Source: Halomonas korlensis
GTDB taxonomy: Bacteria; Pseudomonadota; Gammaproteobacteria; Pseudomonadales; Halomonadaceae
Assembly: GCF_900116705.1 (NCBI RefSeq)
Contig: NZ_FPBP01000004.1
Span: 1-64,000, forward strand
Reading direction: 5' to 3'
DNA length: 64,000 bases
Shown: in pieces, positions 11,056 to 19,420 of the stretch
Position numbering within the stretch: the stretch's first letter is position 1
Layout of the letters: every line of letters starts with the position of its first letter
Notes under the pieces: model-generated
What the model was told of the DNA's origin: nothing
The model's database searches: none
Seen by the model: the letters and a program-made list of their open reading frames with translations, nothing else
Position numbers and translations under genes: made by a program

Positions 11056-11868
11056 ATGTCTGACGCCCTGAACGACCTGGTGGCTCTGCTGGGCCTGGAG
11101 GCGCTGGAGGAAAACCTCTTTCGCGGACACAGCCAGGACCTCGGCCTTCCCCAACTGTTCGGTGGCCAGGTACTGGGCCAGGCCTTGTCAGCGGCTTGCC
11201 AGACCGTCGACCCCGCTCGCGCTGTGCATTCGATGCATGGCTATTTCCTGCGTCCGGGTGACCCTCATCGCCCGGTAGTCTATCAGGTCGATGCCGTACG
11301 TGACGGCGGCAGCTTCAGCACTCGGCGTGTCACCGCCATCCAGAAGGGCCGGCCCATCTTCTTCTGCAGTGCGTCCTTCCATGGCCACGAAGCGAGTTTC
11401 GACCATCAGCCCACCATGCCGGACGTACCGATGCCGGAAACCTTGAATGCCCCCGAGGCACGCATGGAACGCTTCCCCGGCCACCCCATCGAGTTCCTGC
11501 ACTTGGGCGATACAAGCGAAACCGGCCAGCCGGCGCGCAAGCGGCTGTGGTTTCGCCTGGCCGGCGAACTGTCCGACGATCCGGTGTTGAACCGCTGCTT
11601 GCTGGCCTACAGCTCGGACTTCAATCTGCTGACCAGTGCGCTGGTACCTCACGGCATCACCTACGGCGATCCGAGACTGCAGATCGCCAGCCTCGACCAC
11701 GCGCTATGGTTTCACCGCGACGTCAAGGTCAACGACTGGCTGCTCTATGACATGGACAGCCCCTGGGCCGGTGGGAGCCGCGGTTTCGCGCGCGGCAGCA
11801 TCTTCGACCGCCATGGCCGGCTGGTCGCCTCCGCGGCGCAGGAAGGCCTCACCCGGCTGCGCACCTGA
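11056..11868 (+). CDS. tesB: Acyl-CoA thioesterase II (TesB)
   Basis: TesB hydrolyses medium- and long-chain acyl-CoA to free acid and CoA. The product has 270 residues and the double hot-dog architecture. The first half contains GGQVLGQALSAACQTV and HSMHGYFLRPGDP. The second half contains LDHALWFHRDVKVNDWLLYD and ends in RGSIFDRHGRLVASAAQEGL, the signature of the second hot-dog. The ATG at 11056 is chosen because GGAGG lies 9 bases upstream; the frame is open a further 16 codons. tRNA-Thr follows 42 bp downstream on the same strand. Confidence 0.95.
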   Translation: MSDALNDLVALLGLEALEENLFRGHSQDLGLPQLFGGQVLGQALSAACQTVDPARAVHSMHGYFLRPGDPHRPVVYQVDAVRDGGSFSTRRVTAIQKGRPIFFCSASFHGHEASFDHQPTMPDVPMPETLNAPEARMERFPGHPIEFLHLGDTSETGQPARKRLWFRLAGELSDDPVLNRCLLAYSSDFNLLTSALVPHGITYGDPRLQIASLDHALWFHRDVKVNDWLLYDMDSPWAGGSRGFARGSIFDRHGRLVASAAQEGLTRLRT

Positions 11869-11910
11869 CGCTTGGCATCGCGCCACCACCGGCGATATCA
11901 TGCGATCGCT

Positions 11911-11986
<76 letters not shown>

Positions 11987-11998
11987 TAAACGCCAAGG

Positions 11999-12036
11999 AA
12001 AACGGCTACTTAGCGAATTTTCGCGGTGGCCGTTTT
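11999..12036 (+). terminator. Rho-independent terminator of tRNA-Thr
   Basis: AAAACGGCTAC pairs with GTGGCCGTTTT (one G-T pair), and an inner GCGAA/TTCGC stem stacks on it. The run of T at the 3' edge completes an intrinsic terminator 13 bp after the tRNA. Confidence 0.8.
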
Positions 12037-12052
12037 ACGTTTCTTGGCTTCT

Positions 12053-12101
12053 AGGTAGCAAATAGGTAGCAGCCAGCAGAATTAGGCCGAGCCAGGTAGC
12101 A
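12053..12101. repeat. Three AGGTAGCA direct repeats next to tRNA-Thr
   Basis: AGGTAGCA occurs at 12053-12060, 12064-12071 and 12094-12101, all in the same orientation, within 115 bp of the tRNA 3' end. Short co-oriented repeats at such a spot resemble arm-type integrase binding sites beside an att site. No integrase gene remains in the window, so this is an inference. Confidence 0.45.
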
Positions 12102-12590
12102 GGCTGCAATCAGTCGGCAGTCGGACATGTCCTGCTCGCGTCGCCCTCTTTTCTGCCGGGCTTCAGCGGCTCATCTTTATTCGCGGACCACTACAAGCTG
12201 CGCTGCCTAGGTGCAGAGTGCGGCTGTGCATGATAGTGCTGGCGCCTTCACGCACCATCGTCACGCGGTCAAGTGCGTACCTATCGTGCGAACCAGTGCG
12301 AACCTCGAAAGGCGCCCAGCGTGGGGCGCCCTTTGATTGCCGTTGACTGTTTTTCAAGCGTCCCTCATTTAAGTGCTCTCAGATACCTCTCGCGCTACAC
12401 ACCCCGTAATGGCTGGATCAGTCCCTCCGAAAGACACCTGACACGCCAGCCACGGGCAAGGCGATGAGGATCGAGACTGTCACCGCCCCGCTATGTCGGC
12501 CAACGCACAGAAGTCGTCTACCTGGCGACATATCATCAAATCAATGCCTGACGCACAGCGATCAGCCAGATATCACCTCGCACAGGACAA
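12102..12590. other. Gene-free stretch in the decayed island
   Basis: I see no convincing gene here. The only clear structure is a hairpin, GGCGCCC/GGGCGCC at 12311-12330, followed by CTTTG. It could end a lost transcript. The open frames crossing this region lack ribosome binding sites and recognisable products. Confidence 0.5.
12309..12334 (+). terminator. Candidate intrinsic terminator
   Basis: A 7-bp GC stem (GGCGCCC/GGGCGCC) flanked by AAA on the left and CTTT on the right. It works in either direction on sequence alone. No intact gene lies directly upstream on either strand. Confidence 0.45.
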
Positions 12591-12601
12591 AAGGATAGTG
12601 T

Positions 12602-12676
12602 ATGAACAATATTGTGTGGATCATCGGCGCGATCGTGATTGTCATCGTGGTGCTGTCCGTTCTCGGGCTGCGTTAA
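12602..12676 (+). CDS. 24-residue single-span membrane peptide
   Basis: The frame encodes MNNIVWIIGAIVIVIVVLSV followed by LGLR. It has one hydrophobic helix of about 18 residues, no charge before the C-terminal Arg, and a clean stop (TAA). AAGGA ends 6 bases before the ATG, a good ribosome binding site. Length and composition resemble the tiny single-span peptides that are often left unannotated in proteobacteria. I know no function for it. It lies 30 bp upstream of an IS3 remnant and has no obvious partner gene. Confidence 0.6.
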   Translation: MNNIVWIIGAIVIVIVVLSVLGLR

Positions 12677-12709
12677 TTAAAACCCATTGGATGCCGTGGC
12701 GAACAATAA

Positions 12710-12981
12710 GTCTCGATCCACTATACGGAGCGATTGGAGGATACCGGCATTGAGCCCCCTGTCGGAAGCGTGGGCGATTCGTACGACAAAGCGTTGGCCG
12801 AGACGGTAATTGGGTTGTCCACGGCCGACGTGATCCGCCGACGCGGGCCATGGCCAAGCCTAGAAGCCGTTGAGTTCGTCGCCCTGGAAAGGGTCAACTG
12901 GGTCACAACTAACAGCGAATCCTAAAGTCAATCGGCAACATGCTACTCGCAGAGCGAGAAGCGCTTTATAGCGCTGTATTA
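12710..12981 (+). pseudogene. IS3-family transposase remnant (C-terminal end of OrfB)
   Basis: Translation gives VSIHYTERLEDTGIEPPVGS and then VGDSYDKALAET, the familiar end of the IS3 OrfB integrase core. A deletion follows, then GPWPSLEAVEFVALERVNW. A frameshift at about 12918-12925 moves the rest (SIGNMLLAEREALY) into another frame, ending in TGA at 12979-12981. The catalytic N-terminal part is absent. It is dead, and no matching IS ends are seen. Confidence 0.85.
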
Positions 12982-13307
12982 TGAGCAACGGGTCAGTCTA
13001 AAAAGTTAGCCTGTCAAACCAAAGGAACACCGAGAATACCAGCACGGCTCAAGCATCATGTTTGGCCAGATAGTGGGCGCCCGTTCTAGGGCGCTTGCCA
13101 CACTGGCATGTCATTATTTGTCAATATGCCGAGACTCTGTCGGGTTCCTACATGGCGTGATGGGAAGCGGACAATGTATGCGCGCGTAATTGGTCGGAAA
13201 ATCATCGGCTTTACAGACAAGCGAAGGCGCCCAGCATGGACGCCATTGCATTGATCCCGTCGATGACCTAGCGCACCCGCTGGGGCGGCGGTAGGCTCGG
13301 GGCACGG
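12982..13307. other. No gene recognised
   Basis: Between the IS3 remnant and the first copy of the 240-bp repeat I see only short unsupported open frames. Base composition is mixed and less GC-rich than in neighbouring genes, in keeping with decayed foreign DNA. Confidence 0.4.
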
Positions 13308-13546
13308 GCCGAAGAGCGAGATACTCTCGAAAAAACGGCCTACGAAGAGGAAGTGGCGCTACGTTCCCTGTAGCGCAGAGCGCAACGTCCTTGTTTAGGC
13401 ATATCCTTTGCCACGCTCGAGCCGAGGATGAACCTTGCGGCGCGCACTCACTGTGCGCTGGCGTACACAGCGTTGCAAAATCGCCAGAAATGCAGGCTGC
13501 GGCAGGGCGCTCAAGACCCTTCGGCTTGTGCATGTAAAGATTGATT
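13308..13546 (+). repeat. Copy A of a diverged ~240-bp direct repeat
   Basis: This segment aligns with 19028-19267 at roughly four of five bases by eye, and better in its first 85 bases. Both copies, read on the plus strand, keep the same peptide AEERDT-E--A-EE-VALRSL. Copy A has a stop where copy B has Gln, so it is probably the remnant of a coding segment. The product is not recognised. Confidence 0.75.
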
Positions 13547-13859
13547 GTTTTTCAAAAGCCCCTTTTTAAGGGTCAAGAAATCATCAGACTGGCAGCGGGC
13601 CAGCTCTTTCTATAGCCTGACGTAGGAACTCGGCACGGTTGCGGTGGCCATGACGTTGGCTCCTCTCCGGTATCGTGGGACAAGTCCACCTCAAGCGGCC
13701 CAGGTTTAGAGACGGGGATTTATCCAGCGTTTCCCTAATGTACATAGACATTGCGTGTTCCCGCGCTAAAGTAAATAAAGTGTGCTTCGTTTATTGGGCT
13801 GTTTAGGCGCTCCTACCTCGGGCGAGGAGCTTGCCCGCTATTAAGGAGCGTTGTCAGTC
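13547..13859. other. Leader region of the Crp/Fnr gene, no other gene seen
   Basis: It holds a weak hairpin near 13570 (CCCCT/AGGG) that may end the repeat-A transcript. An A/T-rich stretch around 13740-13790 is the likely promoter region of the downstream regulator. I cannot define -35/-10 boxes with confidence. Confidence 0.4.
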
Positions 13860-14597
13860 ATGGACCCACAATCTGATCCTCGTCAGAATGACATGCTGGC
13901 AGCCCTGCCGCTGGATGAATACCAGCGCCTGGCCCCCCTTCTCGAGCCGGTCGAGTTGAAGCTTGGGGATTCGCTAGCTGAGTCGGGAGAGTTGATGCGC
14001 TATGTCTATTTTCCGACGGATTCCATCGTATCGCTGCTGTGCGTCATGGACGATGGTGATTCGACGGAAATCGCCGTCGTCGGTGCCGAGGGTGTCGTCG
14101 GCATCTCGCTGTTCATGGGCGGCGAAACCACACCGAGCCGTGCCATTGTGCAAAGTGCCGGCAGCGCCTATCGCCTCAAGGGGCCGCTTCTGAAGTCCGA
14201 GTTCTATCGTGCGGGCCCCCTGCAGGACCTGCTGCTGCGTTACACTCAGGCACTGATCACCCAGATGGCGCAGACCGCGGTTTGCAACCGGCATCACAGC
14301 CTGGATCAACAGCTTTGTCGCTGGCTGTTGCTGAGCCTGGATCGCTTGCCGACCAACGAGCTACTCATGACCCAGGAGCTGATCGCCAACATGCTTGGCG
14401 TGCGTCGAGAGGGCGTCACCTCGTCGGCCGGCAAGCTGCAGAGCGCCGGCCTGATTTCCTACCATCGCGGGCGAATCACTGTTCTGGACAGACCCGGCCT
14501 GGAAGAGCGGGTCTGTGAGTGTTACGAGGTCGTCAAGAAGGAGTACGACCGCTTGATGACCTATCGTCGCCCCCCCCGGGACAGAGGGATCGGATAG
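13860..14597 (+). CDS. Crp/Fnr-family transcription regulator
   Basis: The 245-residue protein has an N-terminal cyclic-nucleotide-type effector domain (about residues 15-135, with YVYFPTDSIVSLLCVMDDGD). A C-terminal winged helix follows, with recognition segment MTQELIANMLGVRREGVTSS. It lacks the Fnr-type N-terminal cysteine cluster, so an oxygen-sensing Fe-S mechanism is unlikely. The ATG at 13860 fits AAGGAG at 13843-13848; a TTG three codons earlier sits too close to that site. It stands alone in the decayed island. Target genes and ligand are unknown. Confidence 0.9.
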   Translation: MDPQSDPRQNDMLAALPLDEYQRLAPLLEPVELKLGDSLAESGELMRYVYFPTDSIVSLLCVMDDGDSTEIAVVGAEGVVGISLFMGGETTPSRAIVQSAGSAYRLKGPLLKSEFYRAGPLQDLLLRYTQALITQMAQTAVCNRHHSLDQQLCRWLLLSLDRLPTNELLMTQELIANMLGVRREGVTSSAGKLQSAGLISYHRGRITVLDRPGLEERVCECYEVVKKEYDRLMTYRRPPRDRGIG

Positions 14598-14846
14598 CTC
14601 TGCCCTCAGGTCATCATCGAAGCAGGCGCACCCTGACATCGGCTGGCGCGCCCTGGATATGGGCTACAGCTTCTGAGGAAGGCGTTCGGATAACGAGGCC
14701 CCGCGCGCCCAGTGAGAGTAGGTTGGTTCAATTGCGCGCGTACTTGGGCGAGTTACTCAGCGCTTCCCTAGCTGGGGCGGGCTGCCCAGGTCGATGGCCG
14801 GCAGTGCCTTCAGATCGCAGGCGCCCTTTTCTAGTCGGGAAAAACA

Positions 14847-15131
14847 TCATCGCCGGTAAGTCTCCTGGGCGGCCTTGCTGGGATGGGCCTTGTTATGTCG
14901 CCTTATGGTGTCGCACCTCTCAGCATCGCGTTGTCGCCTGGCTGCCTGCATTGCGACGGGAACCAGCGTCAGCTGCTCATGCCACGAGGAAGGATTCAAC
15001 CACTGCATAACTGTGTTGATCCAGATACCTGGTACAAGATCTTCCTTCAGATACTTGAACACCTGCCAGCCGAAGCTGGCCACGCCCGGCGTTGTTGCGA
15101 TAATCAGCGCCCCTATCTCTACACCAGTCAC
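14847..15131 (-). CDS. Hypothetical 94-residue protein, possibly 5'-truncated
   Basis: From a GTG at 15131 the frame encodes a protein with one hydrophobic segment (VEIGALIIATTPGVASFGWQ), a Trp-rich middle and a basic Arg-rich C-terminus. No Shine-Dalgarno is visible. The frame stays open upstream for 17 more codons of protein-like sequence (GGKATAIKGKQ) without a start codon, which suggests that the original 5' end was lost or shifted. I do not recognise the family. It could equally be a chance frame in this decayed region. Confidence 0.35.
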   Translation of the reverse strand: MTGVEIGALIIATTPGVASFGWQVFKYLKEDLVPGIWINTVMQWLNPSSWHEQLTLVPVAMQAARRQRDAERCDTIRRHNKAHPSKAAQETYRR

Positions 15132-15352
15132 TTGCTTGCCCTTTATTGCAGTGGCTTTACCACCATCAGGCGACGCCTAATAAAGGTAAAACTGTCTCGC
15201 GAAAGGTCTTTCTGGCAGAAGGGCTGATAGCCTCAAAAGTATCATGTTCGCTGACGCACAGAGGTGTCCCCATCGGTCGAGTAACATGACGTTCAAAGTG
15301 TGGTGTAGGAACAGCCTATTAATGGGAGTCGCACCATACGTCAGGAGAGTTG

Positions 15353-16366
15353 ATGATAAATCTTATGGATCCCAATACGTATATGGGCGAAAGCGACAGC
15401 CAGAATAACAGTCTGGCAGGCCTTAAAGAATTTGGGTCAAAACTAGGCGCCTTGTATACGGGTAGGAGCAACAGTCAGAATGACCGATTGGCAGACTTGA
15501 ACGAATTCGGATCAAACCCTGGCGCCTTGAATGCCAAGATCTATATACCGGAGGATTTGCCCGCCGATGCTCCGCTCGTCGTCGTACTGCATGGTAGCGA
15601 TCAAACAGCAGCTGAGTATGACGTGGGTGCCGGCTGGTCTGATATTGCCGACTTATACCGCGTTGCCTTGCTTTTCCCCGAGCAGCAGCGCGTGAACAAT
15701 TTGACGCTCGGTTTCAATTGGTTCGAGCCCGACGACGGCTATCGCGGCGCTGGCGAGCCACTCTCCATTCTGAATATGGTTGAACAAGTGGTCAGCGATC
15801 ATGGCATCGACCGCCAGCGTGTCTTCATCACAGGGTTGTCAGCTGGCGGTGCCATGACGTCGGTCATGCTTGCTACCTACCCGGAAATCTTTGCTGGCGG
15901 CGCCATCATCGCCGGTTTGCCGTACGGCAGTGCCGATACACTTCCGTCGGCCCTACTCCGAATGAAGGGTCTCGGTTCCCCGACAGCGCAACAGCTTGAA
16001 ACACGGCTGCGGAATGCCTCGGCGCATGAGGGGCCTTGGCCAATACTGTCGGTCTGGCATGGAAGCGGTGACCGTACGGTTGATGCCTCGAACGCCAATG
16101 CGATCCTCGAACAGTGGCGAGCGCTTCATGATCTTGAGGAAAGTCCATCTAGCACGCACACCGTTAATGGCTATCCTCGACGAGTCTGGAGTGATGCCGA
16201 GGGTCGAGAACTCATTGAAGAATACAGCATTACCGGGATGGACCACGGCACACCGCTGAAGACGCATGGTAAAGACAGTTACGGCTCGAGCGGCGACTAC
16301 ATGCTTGAAGTGAATATCTCTTCTACGCACCACATTGCTGACTTCTGGGGGTTAACTGCGACATGA
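15353..16366 (+). CDS. PHB-depolymerase-family esterase (LpqC-like)
   Basis: This is an alpha/beta hydrolase of the type-1 PHA-depolymerase / feruloyl-esterase-like family. It has an HG oxyanion element (VVLHGSDQTA), the lipase box GLSAGGAM with Ser163, an Asp in GSGDRTVD and a His in GMDHGTPL, so the triad looks complete. The first ~60 residues are a tandem 25-residue duplication (SDSQNNSLAGLKEFGSKLGA / SNSQNDRLADLNEFGSNPGA). No signal peptide is seen, so it may act in the cytoplasm or leave with help. AGGAG sits 5 bases before the ATG at 15353. Codon use is less GC-rich than in the neighbours, suggesting transfer. Confidence 0.85.
   Translation: MINLMDPNTYMGESDSQNNSLAGLKEFGSKLGALYTGRSNSQNDRLADLNEFGSNPGALNAKIYIPEDLPADAPLVVVLHGSDQTAAEYDVGAGWSDIADLYRVALLFPEQQRVNNLTLGFNWFEPDDGYRGAGEPLSILNMVEQVVSDHGIDRQRVFITGLSAGGAMTSVMLATYPEIFAGGAIIAGLPYGSADTLPSALLRMKGLGSPTAQQLETRLRNASAHEGPWPILSVWHGSGDRTVDASNANAILEQWRALHDLEESPSSTHTVNGYPRRVWSDAEGRELIEEYSITGMDHGTPLKTHGKDSYGSSGDYMLEVNISSTHHIADFWGLTAT
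15392..15538 (+). repeat. 75-bp tandem duplication at the esterase N-terminus
   Basis: Units start at 15392 and 15467, 75 bp (25 codons) apart, with many silent and conservative differences. The duplication is therefore old and kept in frame rather than a recent slip. Confidence 0.85.
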
Positions 16367-16431
16367 GTCCAGCGTTGGGCTGGGTAAGTGCGGAAGCAAT
16401 GTCCACCTCAACCGGAGGTTTTAGAGCCTTT

Positions 16432-16805
16432 TCATTCTGACTGGCCATAGCCGCAGTGCAGGATACAGCGCTCGCATTCGCTGGCGGTAAACCGATCGAG
16501 TTGGCAGCCAACCGCCAACCACAGCGTGTCAACGGTATGGGCGGCGGTCTTGCGCAGCAATGTTTTCAGCTTCGCAAAGACCTGCTCGATCGGGTTGTCA
16601 TCGGGACTGTAGGGCGGCAGGTAGCGCAGCTCGGCACCCCGCGCGTCGATCGCTTCGCGCACGCCAGCGACATTATGCGCGCTCAGGTTATCCATCACGA
16701 CGATGTCGCCGACGCCCAGCGTAGGGGCGAGCGCCTGTTCTACCCAGGCACGAAAGGCGCGTCCATTGATGGGCCCATCGAGCACCAGCGGCTCATCGTT
16801 ATTCG
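16432..16805 (-). pseudogene. IS630-family transposase remnant (C-terminal half)
   Basis: The protein retains VVMDNLSAHN and YLPPYSPDDNPIEQVFAKLK, the second and third acidic motifs of the IS630 DDE domain, and ends in the usual C-terminal region. Going upstream, the frame meets a stop right after NNDEPLVLDGPING, so the N-terminal half with the helix-turn-helix and first Asp is gone. It is a truncated, inactive copy. Confidence 0.85.
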
Positions 16806-16962
16806 CGGGTCGCTACTGGAGGCAGGGTGAGGCTTTGCGGGCTAGTCCTGGCAGTGTCATGCTCCCTCGTCACGCGGGAAAGCGCATACCTAAAATGGAA
16901 AAACCGCTCTCCACGTGCCAATCAATAAGTCAGTTAGCCTCATGCTGAGGCTCTTGCCATCC

Positions 16963-18006
16963 CTAACCCTGGTGCTGGGCACCGATGCCCTGGAAAATCT
17001 GACGAAGATCGACACTCGAACGCTCGCCGATGGCTGCAAAATTCTCATCCAGCCAGCGTGAGACGGTGTCACGGCCGAGATCACGCAGCTTGGTGAGAAA
17101 CTTCCATTCGGTATTCATCTTCGATGAAGCGCCCAGCGGTATCAGCTCCGCCTGGTTTTCCACGACATGCACCCGAACCTGACGGTATTCATCGGCCGAG
17201 AGCTTGCCCTGGCGGATCAGCCGGTCGACGAAGTCGATCCCGCGCAGCTCCTTAAGCAGGCTACTGTTAAAGCTAATCTCGCTCATCCTGTTCTGTATGT
17301 CCTGGGGGGTCTTCGGCGCGCCCTTGCGTTCGATCGGATTGATCTGAATCACCACGATATCGTTGGTACCAGTCTCGCCGTGAAAGGGGAACAGCGCCGG
17401 ATTACCCATGTAGCCGCCATCCCAATATGGCACGCCGTCGATCTCGACTGCCTTATAGATATGCGGAAGACAGGCCGAGGCCATCAACATGTCCAACGTT
17501 ATTTCCTCGCGAGGGAAGACCTTGACATTGCCGCTCTCCACGTTGGTGGCCGAAATGTACAGTTTGAACGCAGTGCATCTACGCACCATGTCGAAATCGA
17601 TGCTCTTTTCCACCAGATCGCGCAACGGATTGATATTCATGGGATTAAGCTGATAAGGTGACGCCACCCGGGAGAGCGCATCCATGGCGTGATACATGGG
17701 ATTGTTCTCCAGCCCCCAGCGACCCGTCAGAACGTCGTAAGGCGTGCGTTTCAGCGGGCTGTTCTTCGCGCCCTCGCCCATGCGTCGCCAAAAGTGTTCA
17801 AGAGCAGCACGACCGCCCTCAGGACCGTCGCGGGTGAAGCCGTCGGCCAGCGCCACCGCGTTCATCGCCCCCGCCGACGTGCCCGAGATCCCGGCGATCT
17901 GCAACCGCCCGTCCTCGAGAATCCGATCCAGAACCCCCCAGGTGAAAGCGCCATGCGCACCTCCGCCCTGAAGGGCGAGGTTAATGAGTTTGGGTTTCTG
18001 CGCCAT
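16963..18006 (-). CDS. Patatin-like phospholipase
   Basis: Patatin-domain hydrolases cleave acyl chains from phospholipids with a Ser-Asp dyad. The 347-residue protein has the oxyanion loop GGGAHGAF near residue 14, the nucleophile in GTSAG (Ser44), and the Asp of WDGGYMGN (Asp196). The C-terminal ~100 residues are charged and hold the segments SFNSSLLKELRGIDFVDRLI and LTKLRDLGRDTVSRWLDENF. There is no signal peptide. Intracellular patatins of this type occur in many proteobacteria, sometimes near polyhydroxyalkanoate genes; the PHB-depolymerase-like gene 600 bp away makes such a link possible but unproven. Confidence 0.92.
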   Translation of the reverse strand: MAQKPKLINLALQGGGAHGAFTWGVLDRILEDGRLQIAGISGTSAGAMNAVALADGFTRDGPEGGRAALEHFWRRMGEGAKNSPLKRTPYDVLTGRWGLENNPMYHAMDALSRVASPYQLNPMNINPLRDLVEKSIDFDMVRRCTAFKLYISATNVESGNVKVFPREEITLDMLMASACLPHIYKAVEIDGVPYWDGGYMGNPALFPFHGETGTNDIVVIQINPIERKGAPKTPQDIQNRMSEISFNSSLLKELRGIDFVDRLIRQGKLSADEYRQVRVHVVENQAELIPLGASSKMNTEWKFLTKLRDLGRDTVSRWLDENFAAIGERSSVDLRQIFQGIGAQHQG

Positions 18007-18310
18007 GTGCGGACCTATCGGGTGGTGGATGAACGGTGCATCGAGGCCGACAAGAAGGTCATGGAAATGGCCAGACGCGTGAGCTGCCCGCAGCGTAAAG
18101 ACAAGACAGGAAGATTGTCTGTTTGGTGGCGTACATAGACGCCCGACGCTGGAGAAAAAGGGAGGCTTAGGAAGTCAGCACACAATGGGATCCTGGACAT
18201 CATCAGCGCCTCGATCGACTGAGGGTACCCTTGCGGCTAGAACGCGTGAGCGTGAGCCAAAAACGTCAGGGTTTTGTTGATTACCTCTACGTTGCCCAGT
18301 TTTGCGCCAG
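18007..18310. other. Patatin upstream region, no gene recognised
   Basis: This holds the presumed patatin promoter (transcription to the left). Short open frames on both strands have no ribosome binding sites or familiar products. Confidence 0.4.
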
Positions 18311-18516
18311 TTACGATTCTAGTTCTGCTAAAGCCGTGGTGATGGCTTCGGCATACTGGCCTTCCGTCAGCCCCAGTGGCTAAGCACGTTTGGATTGGGG
18401 GTTTCATTTGTTGCGGCGCGTAGCTCTTTGGCAGTTTTTTCCTCAAAGCAATGCTTGGCATACGCCTTCGCCTGGGGTCGCTCAGCTGATCGATGAGTTG
18501 CATGTTGGTTCCTCAT
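18311..18516 (-). pseudogene. Small unknown gene broken by a 1-base frameshift
   Basis: From ATG at 18516 the frame gives MRNQHATHRSAERPQAKAYA and on to NPNVLSHWG, then TGA at 18367. Shifted by one base at the GGGG run, the sequence continues as LTEGQYAEAITTALAELES and stops at 18311. Adding one base restores a 68-residue protein, and the two halves read as one helical, charged polypeptide. I do not recognise the family. It starts 22 bases after the stop of the upstream membrane-protein gene on the same strand. Confidence 0.55.
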
Positions 18517-18537
18517 TTTCCGTCCGCCCCAGCTCAC

Positions 18538-18870
18538 CTACGGGCGATAGCGGAACTCGCCCTGCTCGGATTTGCTCGGCTTACGGTGCAAGGATGCTTT
18601 CGGCTCGCCTCGAGCAGTCGCCGGGATCAGCGCCACCGCGTATAACGCCAGGCCCACGGAAGCAAGGATGATTCGCGTGCTGGGAGAACCCTGAGCGGTG
18701 ATAGCCAAGAGCAAGGCTATTGATCCAAGAACTAGGGCAAAGATGGCTTTCACTATTGCTTCCTCATCGGGGTCGATTAGGTGTTGTGTCTGCATATGGT
18801 TGAAGAGAATTAGGCGACGCCACTTCTCCCAGACCTCTCGTTCGGCCCTCTGCTCGTCAATACCCTTCAC
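18538..18870 (-). CDS. Hypothetical membrane protein, probably 5'-interrupted
   Basis: The 110 residues have a charged N-terminal helix (EQRAEREVWEKWRRLILF), two predicted membrane spans (about residues 40-60 and 66-85) and a basic tail. A GTG start is possible but has no ribosome binding site. In the same frame, an upstream segment (MAHHLSLLMARNGDWNRV) is separated from it by one TAG at 18877-18879. Reading through gives a plausible longer protein, so this may be a pseudogene with an amber mutation. Family not recognised. Confidence 0.45.
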   Translation of the reverse strand: MKGIDEQRAEREVWEKWRRLILFNHMQTQHLIDPDEEAIVKAIFALVLGSIALLLAITAQGSPSTRIILASVGLALYAVALIPATARGEPKASLHRKPSKSEQGEFRYRP

Positions 18871-19027
18871 GGCACTCTAGACACGGTTCCAATCTCCGTT
18901 CCTCGCCATGAGTAAAGATAGGTGATGGGCCATGATGTCGGCATCTGTCAGGCCGAGGGGCAGAGGTACTCGGCACGCACAGCGCCTGGTGGCGCTCCCC
19001 GAAGCCAAGGTCAATGTCGAAGCACGA

Positions 19028-19267
19028 GCCGAAGAACGAGATACTGTCGAACAAGCGGCCTGCGAAGAGAAGGTGGCGCTACGTTCCCTGCAGCGCATAG
19101 GGCAACGTCCTGTTTCGGCATATCCATTGCCACACTCGGGCTGAGGATGAACCTTATGGCACGTACTCACTGTGCGCTGGCGAACGCAGCGTTACGGGAT
19201 CCTCAGTAGTGCAGACGGGGCTGGGTGATCAACGCCCTCCGGCAGGAGCATGTCAAAGATTGCTTTG
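19028..19267 (+). repeat. Copy B of the diverged ~240-bp direct repeat
   Basis: Partner of 13308-13546. Here the plus-strand frame (RLVALPEAKVNVEARAEERD, then TVEQAACEEKVALRSLQR) is open longer than in copy A. The copies bracket the Crp, esterase and patatin segment, so a duplication or a mobile unit carrying this sequence may have shaped the region. Confidence 0.75.
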
Positions 19268-19297
19268 AACCGTGCCGGGATCCCCGAGACCCTCCAA

Positions 19298-19335
19298 AGA
19301 CCGCCACTTACGGGTCATACCGGGTGGCGGTTTTG
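19298..19335 (+). terminator. Rho-independent terminator after repeat B
   Basis: ACCGCCAC pairs with GTGGCGGT across a ~16-base loop that can pair further (ACGGGT/ACCGGG partly). TTTTG follows on the plus strand. It insulates the gntR operon from upstream transcription. Confidence 0.7.
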
Positions 19336-19420
19336 CGTTGTCTATATTTTTGTCCGCCACACACCGATGACGAATCAAGCGCTTACCGCGTCGCCGAGGT
19401 TATTAAAGTAATAAGACATA

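Noticed and set aside
12493..12753. An 86-residue open frame overlapping the 24-residue peptide and IS3 remnant
   Set aside because: It is in another frame from both, has no ribosome binding site, and is basic and low in hydrophobic residues without any known motif.
13114..13533. A 139-residue minus-strand frame across repeat copy A
   Set aside because: The equivalent minus-strand reading of copy B does not preserve the peptide, while the plus-strand reading does, so the minus frame is probably chance.
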